A stretch of DNA of 41,028 bases from Rhodospirillales bacterium (GTDB lineage Bacteria; Pseudomonadota; Alphaproteobacteria; Acetobacterales; Acetobacteraceae). The translations under genes and the position numbers were made by a program. The notes below the pieces were generated by a model. That model was not told where the DNA came from and did no database searches. It worked only from the letters and a program-made list of their open reading frames with translations. Of the stretch, positions 10,201 through 17,468 are shown piece by piece (positions within the stretch are counted from its first letter, which is position 1; the number at the start of each line of letters is the position of its first letter). The stretch spans positions 1-41,028 of the forward strand of contig JAGWRU010000035.1 of assembly GCA_028869595.1 (NCBI GenBank), written 5' to 3'.

Positions 10201-10883
10201 TGGTCGGGGTGCAGCCATTCGGCGGGCGCGGCCTGTCGGGCACCGGACCGAAAGCGGGCGGGCCGCTCTATCTCGGGCGGCTGGTGCAGAACCCGCCCAT
10301 CGCCTTGCCGGCCAGCGCCGCCCCCGCCGATGCCGATGCCGCTGCCTTCGCCACCTGGCTTGCCGCGCGCGGAGAGACGGCGGCGGCCGATGCGGCACGC
10401 GGCGATCTGGCCCGCACGCGGCTGGGGCTGGACATCGCACTGCCCGGCCCGGTGGGAGAGGCGAACCGCTATCGGCTGCATCCGCGCGGCACGGTGCTGG
10501 TGCTGGCGACGACGCAGGCGGGGCTGTATCGCGCGGTCGCGGCGGTGCTGGCAACCGGCAATCATGCGGTGATCGGCCCCGCGCAGCATGGCGGATGGCA
10601 CGCGGCGCTGGCCGGCCTGCCGGCATCGGTTGACGCGCGCATCACCCATCGCGACGCCTGGCAGCAGGCCGGTCCCTATGCCGCCGCGCTGATCGAAGGC
10701 GAGCCCGAAATCCTGCTGGCCGCACAGCAGGCGATTGCCGCCCTGCCCGGACCGATGGTGGCAATTCAGGCGCGCGGCGCCGGCAATGGCGGCTTCTGCC
10801 TGGACTGGCTGACGGAGGAGGTTTCCCGGTCAATCAACCTGACCGCTGCCGGCGGCAATGCCAGCCTGATGACGATTGGCTAA
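7239..10883 (+). CDS. putA: Bifunctional proline dehydrogenase / L-glutamate gamma-semialdehyde dehydrogenase PutA (no RHH domain)
   Basis: PRODH domain ([24 protein letters not shown]) and ALDH domain ([60 protein letters not shown]) plus a C-terminal extension. 1214 aa. Confidence 0.95.
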   Translation: [1214 protein letters not shown]

Positions 10884-10985
10884 CGCCTGCGGATACGGTT
10901 TCCGGATAGGTAATATTTAGTACGTTTCAGATTCCAGCTATGATTTAGCGATGCATGGCGGAATGGCGCGCCGATATGATGCGGC

Positions 10986-11252
10986 ATGCAGCCGAAATGG
11001 CAGAAGGAACGCGGTTCCGCATTTTCGATGCGCATTCGCACGCGCAAGGGCGTGCAGTTTTACGCGCGGGTCGAAAAATTGCCCGATTTCGGCTGGGACT
11101 GGATTCTATGGCCGGCCGGCGCGGCGGCGTCGGTCGCTCGCTATGGTCGCAGCACGACCGCGCGCGCTGCCATGAGCACCGTGGATGAAATGCTGGAGCG
11201 CGCCCTTGCGCGCATCCGCCAGGATGCGGCGAAAGCCGCTCTGGAGCCGTAA
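10986..11252 (+). CDS. Hypothetical small protein
   Basis: 88-aa ORF MQPKWQKERGSAFSMRIRTRKGVQFYARVEKLPDFGW... in otherwise unassigned space. An alternative start gives a longer overlapping frame. Confidence 0.4.
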   Translation: MQPKWQKERGSAFSMRIRTRKGVQFYARVEKLPDFGWDWILWPAGAAASVARYGRSTTARAAMSTVDEMLERALARIRQDAAKAALEP

Positions 11253-11291
11253 AAAAAACGGCGCGCGCCCCGTTCAGGGAACGCGCGCCGT
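11251..11291 (-). terminator. Rho-independent terminator for the minus-strand repeat lipoprotein gene
   Basis: Stem ACGGCGCGCG (11258-11267) / CGCGCGCCGT (11282-11291); A8 run on the plus strand (11251-11258) gives a U-tract for minus-strand transcripts. It lies just past the stop at 11306. Confidence 0.85.
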
Positions 11292-11305
11292 TGCGGAAAT
11301 TCCGG

Positions 11306-12439
11306 TCAGAGCCCGCCTTTTCCCAGCGCGCCCGTGACACCGGAGAGCAGGCCGCCCGATGCCGCCGTGCCGCCCGTCACACCGCCGACCAATCCGCCGA
11401 CGGTATTCGTGACCCCGCCGACCAGACCGCCGGCAGCGCCGGAAGCAGTGCCGGCGCCCAGCCCGCCGGTCAGGCCGGCGACCGTGCTTACCACCCCGCC
11501 GACAGGGCCGCTGCTGCCCCCCGTCAGCCCGCCGACCAGTTCGGTGACGGTGCCGGTCACGCCGCCCACCGTGCCTGCCGTCACGCCCCCGGTGGCCGTG
11601 CCGCCCAGTCCGCCGAGCAGACCGGTCACGGTTTTGACGATCCCGCCCGCCGGGCCGGCGCCGCTGCCCGTCACGCCACCCAGCACGCCGCCGACGCCAC
11701 CCGCCGTGCCGCCGCCGACACCTTTCAGCAGCGTGCTCTGATCGAGTTGCAGCACCTTGCCGCCCGACAGCACGCTGACCGCGAGCGGAGCATTGGCCGC
11801 GAGATTGCCCGACAGAACCGAGGCATTGAGCAGCTGCGCGCCGCTCGGAGAGCCCGAGATCTGATCATTGGCGACGGTGATCGAGGCAAGCGGATTGGTC
11901 ACGCTGTCGCCAGTGGCGATCACCTTGCCCAGCGTGCTGCCCAGCACCGGCGTGCCGGCCAGTCCGCTGGATGTCAGTCCGATGCCGGTGCCGCTGAGCG
12001 TCGTACCCAGCTGCGCCACGGTCTTGCCCAGCGTGCTGGTAACGCCATCGACGACCGGCACGCCGGAAGTCGCAGCCGTGACGGTATTGCCGAGCCCGGT
12101 CACCGTAGTGCCCAGCGCCGTGACTTGCGGACCGGCAACCGTGCCGGTGGTGGTGCTGACCGTGCTGAGCAGACCTGCCGTGGTGCCGGACGTGGTGCCG
12201 CTGGTCGTGCCCGACGTGGTGCCCGAGGTCGTGCCCGAGGTCGTGCCAGAGGTCGTACCGGACGTCGTCCCGCTGGTGGTGCCGGCCGTGGTACCAGCAG
12301 TGACGCCCAGCGTGGAGCCGGCGGGATCGGCGGCCGAGGTGTAAAGCGTGCCGTTATTGCCGCAGCCGCTCAACAGCAGCGCTGCGATCAGCGTGCTGCC
12401 GGTGATGGCGGTATTCAGAAGTCGCTGTCTGCGTGACAT
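11306..12439 (-). CDS. Repeat-rich lipoprotein A (TTSG tetrapeptide linker, conserved ITV..SVLSGG core, Gly/Val-rich C-terminal repeats)
   Basis: Lipobox LLLSGC after MSRRQRLLNTAITGSTLIAA; 11 tetrapeptide units; core PLASITVANDQISGSPSGAQLLNASVLSGNLAANAPLAVSVLSGGKVLQLDQS; terminator immediately downstream. Confidence 0.8.
   Translation of the reverse strand: MSRRQRLLNTAITGSTLIAALLLSGCGNNGTLYTSAADPAGSTLGVTAGTTAGTTSGTTSGTTSGTTSGTTSGTTSGTTSGTTSGTTAGLLSTVSTTTGTVAGPQVTALGTTVTGLGNTVTAATSGVPVVDGVTSTLGKTVAQLGTTLSGTGIGLTSSGLAGTPVLGSTLGKVIATGDSVTNPLASITVANDQISGSPSGAQLLNASVLSGNLAANAPLAVSVLSGGKVLQLDQSTLLKGVGGGTAGGVGGVLGGVTGSGAGPAGGIVKTVTGLLGGLGGTATGGVTAGTVGGVTGTVTELVGGLTGGSSGPVGGVVSTVAGLTGGLGAGTASGAAGGLVGGVTNTVGGLVGGVTGGTAASGGLLSGVTGALGKGGL
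12173..12304 (-). repeat. Tandem 12-bp repeat encoding tetrapeptides, 11 units (VTAG, TTAG, 8x TTSG, TTAG)
   Basis: Counted in sequence: 132 nt = 11 x 12, in frame in lipoprotein A. Confidence 0.9.
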
Positions 12440-12560
12440 GGTTTGTTTCGCCCGTTCCTATCCATGGGCGGGATGGCGATGCCCTGCGCAACGCCAACCG
12501 CCTCTGGCCCCTGCGTGATCCTGCCTGCCGCCGCCGCCCTCGCGGTCGGGCGACGGACGA

Positions 12561-14072
12561 TCACAATCCCGCCTTGCCCAGGCTTCCCGTGACACCGGAG
12601 AGCAGGCCGCCCACGGCCCCCGCCGTGGTGCCCGCGGTGGCGCCCGTGACACCGCCCAGCGCGCCGGTCACGGTATTGACGACGCCGGTTACGACGCCGC
12701 CCACCGCCCCGGCGGTGGCACCCGAAGTCGCGCCTGCCGTGACACCGCCGAGCAGCCCGCCCACCGTGCCGACGACGCCGCCCACCGTGCCGGCGGTGAC
12801 GCCGGAGGTGGTTCCTGCCGTAGTGCCGGCGGACAGACCGCCGAGAAGACCGGTGACTTTGCCCAGCACGCCGCCGACCGCGCCGGCCGTAACGCCGGAC
12901 GTGGAGCCCGCGCCGACGCCGCCGAGCAGACCGGTGACCGTGCCGACCACGCCGCCCACCGTCCCCGAAGTGACTCCGGAGGTGGTACCGGCGGTGGTGC
13001 CCGCGGTGACGCCACCAAGCAGCGTGCTGTTATTGAGCGAGATGACTTTGCCGCCGGACAGCACGCTGACAGCCAGCGGTGCATTGGGCGCGAGGTTATT
13101 CGACAGCACCGACGCGCCAAGGAGCTGCGCGCCGCTCGGGCTGCCGGAGACCTGACTGTTCAAGACGGTGATCGCGGCAAGCGGATTGGTGAGGTTGTCG
13201 CCCGCCGTAATCACCTTGCCGAGCGTCCCGCCGAGAACCGGCGTACCAGGCAGGCCCTGCGTGGTCAGCCCGCTACCGGTCTGGGTGACAAGACCGCCGA
13301 CCTTCTGCACCGTGCTGCCAAGGCCAGAGACCAGCCCGCCCACGACCGGCGCATTGGCGGTGTTCTGCGCCAGTGTCGCGCCAAGTCCGCTGACATCGTT
13401 GCCGACCACGCTCGCCACCGGCCCGGCAACCTTACCCGTGGTGCTGCTGACCGTGCTGAGCACGCCCGCCGTCGTGCCGGCGGTGGTGCCCGCCGTTGTC
13501 CCAGCCGTCGTGCCTGCAGTGGTTCCGGCGGTTGTCCCTGCCGTCGTCCCAGCGGTGGTGCCTGCGGTTGTGCCGGCTGTGGTGCCGGCTGTGGTGCCTG
13601 CCGTTGTCCCCGCAGTAGTGCCGGCGGTGGTCCCGGCAGTCGTGCCTGCAGTTGTTCCCGCCGTGGTGCCTGCCGTTGTCCCGGCGGTGGTTCCAGCGGT
13701 CGTGCCTGCCGTTGTCCCGGCCGTGGTGCCTGCCGTTGTCCCGGCCGTGGTTCCAGCAGTCGTGCCTGCAGTTGTTCCAGCCGTTGCGCCTGCCGTTGTG
13801 CCTGCGGTCGTACCGGCTGTCGTCCCCGCCGTGGTTCCTGCGGTCGTTCCTGCAGTGGTACCCGCCGTCGACCCAGCCGTGGTGCCCGATGTAGTTCCGG
13901 CCGTGGTGCCCGCCGTCGTCCCGGCCGTTGTGTTCGTCGCGGTGGACGGCGTGCTCGGACCGGAAACATACAACGTCCCGTTATCGCCACAGGACGCCAG
14001 CAGCAGGGAAAGCGACAGCGCCGTTCCCGCGGCAAGGACCGAACCGGGCGACGAGAGTTTCCTGCCTGCCAT
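12561..14072 (-). CDS. Repeat-rich lipoprotein B (39-unit TTAG array, same core and C-terminus as A)
   Basis: Lipobox LLLASC; CGDNGTLYVSGPS after the Cys matches CGNNGTLYTS in A; core PLAAITVLNSQVSGSPSGAQLLGASVLSNNLAPNAPLAVSVLSGGKVISLNNS. Confidence 0.8.
   Translation of the reverse strand: MAGRKLSSPGSVLAAGTALSLSLLLASCGDNGTLYVSGPSTPSTATNTTAGTTAGTTAGTTSGTTAGSTAGTTAGTTAGTTAGTTAGTTAGTTAGATAGTTAGTTAGTTAGTTAGTTAGTTAGTTAGTTAGTTAGTTAGTTAGTTAGTTAGTTAGTTAGTTAGTTAGTTAGTTAGTTAGTTAGTTAGTTAGTTAGTTAGTTAGVLSTVSSTTGKVAGPVASVVGNDVSGLGATLAQNTANAPVVGGLVSGLGSTVQKVGGLVTQTGSGLTTQGLPGTPVLGGTLGKVITAGDNLTNPLAAITVLNSQVSGSPSGAQLLGASVLSNNLAPNAPLAVSVLSGGKVISLNNSTLLGGVTAGTTAGTTSGVTSGTVGGVVGTVTGLLGGVGAGSTSGVTAGAVGGVLGKVTGLLGGLSAGTTAGTTSGVTAGTVGGVVGTVGGLLGGVTAGATSGATAGAVGGVVTGVVNTVTGALGGVTGATAGTTAGAVGGLLSGVTGSLGKAGL
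13464..13931 (-). repeat. Tandem 12-bp repeat encoding TTAG tetrapeptides, 39 units
   Basis: Counted in sequence: 468 nt = 39 x 12. 36 units encode TTAG; the others are TTSG, STAG and ATAG. Wobble bases are highly variable. Confidence 0.93.
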
Positions 14073-14391
14073 GACGTCACCTCTTCCACGCGCGGCCGAT
14101 GCAACGGCCGGAATTTCCTGGGGCGCCCGTCAACGCGGCCAATGGCTGTGCTCGTTCGCCTGATGAAATGTGCGCGTACGCGCTGGCGGCATGACAGCCA
14201 TGTTTCGTCACAGTTTGCCGCGCTGGTCCTCGGCGTGACGCGAATGTCATTGTGTACTGTTACAATCTCCGCGATGGCAGGAAATATCGGACAGAAAATG
14301 ACAAACGTGCGCCGTGAAACGGGTGAATATTGAATTGTCAGCTAAGTCCCGAGCGTCATCCCGATCCGCGCTTCATTGTCGAGATTCCGCC

Positions 14392-16212
14392 ATGCGCATC
14401 AGCCAAACCCCATCTTCTTCCCTTGCCTCGGAGCCCGCGCGTCTTCGGATTGGCGCCGGCATCGACTGGCGCGCCATCATCAGCGTCGATGCCCGCTCGC
14501 TCGCGTTGTGTCGCATCGTTCTTGCTGCGGCGATGCTGATCGATCTTTGGCACGTGGCGATGAATTTCACCGCGCTCTATTCCGACCAGGGGGTTCTGCC
14601 GCGCGCCGCCCTGCTGACGATCTGGCGCCCAGGAGTGGAAAACTCGCTTTATCTGGCGACCGGCTCGCTGCTCATCGGCAGGCTGCTGCTGCTGGTGCAG
14701 TTCGTAGTGCTGTTCGCCTTGCTGATCGGCTATCGCAGTCGGACAAGCGCGTTTCTTGCGCTGATGTTCACGATTTCGTTGCAGGCGCGCAATTTCATGA
14801 CCAACCAGGCCAGTGACGATCTGGCCCGGCTGCTGCTGGTATGGATGATCCTTGCCCCGGTAGGGGCGCGTGCCTCGGTCGATGCGGCGCTTAATCGCGT
14901 GCGTGTTCCCGACCGGGTTTTGTCGGTGGCGGCGCTGGGAATCCAGATCCAGGCGATGTGCGTCTATACGTTCGGCGCGCTGCTGAAATTCCAGGGGGTC
15001 GCATGGCCCGCCGGGCATGCCGTGGCGCGGGCATTGGCGGACGGCACCTATGGCTCGGTTCTCGGGCGCTATCTGCTGCCCTTCCCCGAGCTGCTGACGG
15101 CGCTGACCTATTTCGTGGAAACGCTGGAATTGCTGATGCCGCTGCTGATCTGGTTTCCGATCGGCAATTTCGCCATCCGTAGCGGTGCGCTGCTGCTGCT
15201 GTTCGGCATGCATACGGGGTTTCTTCTGCTGCTGCATGTCGGCATTTTCCCGATCGTCAGCTTCGCCTCTCTCACCTTGTTCATCACGACGCGGCATTGG
15301 GAGATGGCGGGGCGTCTATGGCGCCCGGCGGCGCGCTGCACCCACCTGTTCTACGATCGCGATTGCGGCTTCTGTGTCAAAACCTGCCTTCTGCTGCGCG
15401 CCTTCTGCCTGCCGCACGATGTCGCGATTCAGCCGGCGCAATCCGATCGTACGGCCGGCCCGCTGCTGGTCGCCCATAATTCCTGGGTGGTACGCGACGA
15501 AAGCGGCGCCATGCATCTGGGCTGGGATGCGGTTTGCTTCGTCTTTCGCCAGTCACCGATATTCTGGATGATCGGCTGGCTCGGCCAGCGCCGCTTCCTG
15601 CGCGGGATGGGCCGCGCCCTGTACGCGGCGATTGGACGCAATCGCGGCACGCTAGGCCAGCTCAGCGCGCGGTTCCTGCCCTATCACGGCGATTCCGGCG
15701 CCGCGCAACCATGGAGCGAATGGCTCGGCGTCGTGCTGATCGGCATCATCCTGACCTATAATGTCGCGATGCTGAACATCGGCGCCGGAATCGCGCCACC
15801 CTGGTTCCGCGACTTCGTCATCGATACAAGGCTGGAGCAGAAATGGGCGATGTTCGCACCCGAGCCGCAATCGCGGACGGAATGGATCGTCGTGCGCGGC
15901 GAAAGCGCCACCGGCACGATCTATCCGATCTCGCTGCGCGGACGCAGGCTGGCCGTCGAACCGCACCCGGTCGACGGCGAATTTCACTACCCCGATACGC
16001 GCTGGAAGAAATATTTCGAGCGACTGCTCGATCCGACCTACGCCACGCTGCGCCCGTATTACGGGGCTTGGCTATGCCGCATGGCCAATCGCGGCCAGCC
16101 CGCCGATGCGCGCATCCTGCGCCTGTCGGTGATCGACTTCGTGACCCATCCTTTCGCACCCCACCCGCCGCCCCGCCAGGGCAATCTGGTACTGCTCCAA
16201 AGCTGCCCATGA
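14392..16212 (+). CDS. HTTM-domain membrane protein fused to a DUF393/DCC thiol-disulfide-like domain
   Basis: N-terminal multi-TM HTTM-like region (SLALCRIVLAAAMLIDLWHVAMNFTALYSDQGVLPR...) followed by HLFYDRDCGFCVKTCLLLRAF (DxxCxxC-type motif) and a C-terminal MFAPEPQSRTEWIVV region. ATG at 14392 chosen; in-frame upstream ATG at 14314. Confidence 0.8.
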   Translation: MRISQTPSSSLASEPARLRIGAGIDWRAIISVDARSLALCRIVLAAAMLIDLWHVAMNFTALYSDQGVLPRAALLTIWRPGVENSLYLATGSLLIGRLLLLVQFVVLFALLIGYRSRTSAFLALMFTISLQARNFMTNQASDDLARLLLVWMILAPVGARASVDAALNRVRVPDRVLSVAALGIQIQAMCVYTFGALLKFQGVAWPAGHAVARALADGTYGSVLGRYLLPFPELLTALTYFVETLELLMPLLIWFPIGNFAIRSGALLLLFGMHTGFLLLLHVGIFPIVSFASLTLFITTRHWEMAGRLWRPAARCTHLFYDRDCGFCVKTCLLLRAFCLPHDVAIQPAQSDRTAGPLLVAHNSWVVRDESGAMHLGWDAVCFVFRQSPIFWMIGWLGQRRFLRGMGRALYAAIGRNRGTLGQLSARFLPYHGDSGAAQPWSEWLGVVLIGIILTYNVAMLNIGAGIAPPWFRDFVIDTRLEQKWAMFAPEPQSRTEWIVVRGESATGTIYPISLRGRRLAVEPHPVDGEFHYPDTRWKKYFERLLDPTYATLRPYYGAWLCRMANRGQPADARILRLSVIDFVTHPFAPHPPPRQGNLVLLQSCP

Positions 16213-16317
16213 CCGCATGCCCCGGCATGCGATCGGACATCCCGTCCCGGCGTAGCCACGCACCGATCCGCGCCTTCCTCCGCGACTTCCTGCTTTCCTG
16301 AACCGCGTTCACTGACG

Positions 16318-16353
16318 CCGCCGGGCTGGCCCATGCCGCCCGGCGGATTTTTT
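16318..16353 (+). terminator. Rho-independent terminator downstream of the HTTM-DUF393 gene
   Basis: CCGCCGGG (16318-16325) / CCCGGCGG (16339-16346) stem followed by ATTTTTT. Confidence 0.85.
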
Positions 16354-16479
16354 CATCGCGGGCACGACGAATGTCGTGAGGCGACTGCGACGGAGATTAC
16401 AAAACCGGACGAAACAGGACTGTAACAAGCGCGCCCGATTGGCGATGACATTTCGCACCGATCGTGAAAGGCGCCCCCC

Positions 16480-17391
16480 ATGCCGCATCTTCTTCGCGTA
16501 CGGAATGTCCTGCATCCGGGCGTGGCGCGCACGGCGCTGCGCCGACTGGGGCCGGTGCTGGGCCTGCCCCTGCTGCTGGGCGCATGCGGTATCAATTCCA
16601 CCACCCCGGTGCCGACACTTTCGGCCGGGGTGGCAAGCCCGGCCAGTGCGGCGGCCGATCCCAGCGCCACCACCGATGCGCTGGCGGCCAGCACTACCGG
16701 CGGCGCCTCAACGGGCGGCGCGTCAACCAGCGGTTCGTCATCGACCGGCGGGGTGACGGGCAGCACGGGCACAGGCTCGGCCGGCGGGGTATCCGGCGCG
16801 CTGGCCGGCCTCACCGGCACGGTCGACAGCGCCACCAGCGCACTGTCGCCCCTTGCCGACATCACGGTCCTGAACAACCCGCTGATCGGTAGCAGCGCCA
16901 ATGCCTCCTTGCTCAGCGCAAGCGTCCTGTCGCCTACCCTGGCGAGCAATGGGGTGGTGATGGCAAGCGTGTTGTCGGGCGGCCATCTGGTCGATATCGG
17001 CCTCGGTGCGGGCAGCAGCGCCGGTGCCGCCAAGCTGGTGGCCGGCGCCAACGGGCTGGTGGGCAGCGTCGGCAGCCTGGCCAGCGCCGAAGCCAGCGCC
17101 CTTACCGGCGCGCTGCATTCGCCCAGCCTCTCCCTCGGCGGCACGGTCGCGTCGGTCACCGCCCCGTTGGGCGCGGGTCTGGGCGGGCTGGCCGGCAGCG
17201 TCGGCACCACGCTGGGCGGCGTGACGGGCGCACTGGGTAGCACGCTGGGCGCGGTGACGGCGCCGCTCACGGGCAGCGCCACTGCCGGCACCGCCAGCGC
17301 GGCAACCGGCGGCGCCGCACCCGGGCTGATCACCGGCACGCTCACCGGGCTGACCAGCGCCACCGGGAAGCTGCTCGGCGCCCTTAAGTAG
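16480..17391 (+). CDS. Lipoprotein C, divergent member of the same repeat-lipoprotein family
   Basis: Lipobox-like LLLGAC; Ser/Thr/Gly linker (STTGGASTGGASTSGSSSTGG); core PLADITVLNNPLIGSSANASLLSASVLSPTLASNGVVMASVLSGGHLVDI matches A and B. Confidence 0.75.
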   Translation: MPHLLRVRNVLHPGVARTALRRLGPVLGLPLLLGACGINSTTPVPTLSAGVASPASAAADPSATTDALAASTTGGASTGGASTSGSSSTGGVTGSTGTGSAGGVSGALAGLTGTVDSATSALSPLADITVLNNPLIGSSANASLLSASVLSPTLASNGVVMASVLSGGHLVDIGLGAGSSAGAAKLVAGANGLVGSVGSLASAEASALTGALHSPSLSLGGTVASVTAPLGAGLGGLAGSVGTTLGGVTGALGSTLGAVTAPLTGSATAGTASAATGGAAPGLITGTLTGLTSATGKLLGALK

Positions 17392-17468
17392 CGCAAGCGC
17401 GCCTGAACGAACCCGGCCGATCCGTCGCGCCGCAGCGCACCGATCGTCCCAACCGTGACCGAGGAACC

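Noticed and set aside
13464-13931. CRISPR array or simple microsatellite
   Set aside because: 12-bp period in frame with no spacers, and synonymous divergence between units; it is coding repeat DNA, not CRISPR.
11306-14072. Collagen-like proteins
   Set aside because: The N-terminal arrays are tetrapeptides (TTAG/TTSG), not Gly-X-Y triplets, and the C-terminal Gly spacing is irregular.
13168-14163. Plus-strand 331-aa ORF with PAVVPAVV repeats (and similar plus-strand ORFs over 11334-13155)
   Set aside because: Antisense shadow of the TTAG/TTSG repeat genes; the minus frames have signal peptide, lipobox, conserved core and a downstream terminator.
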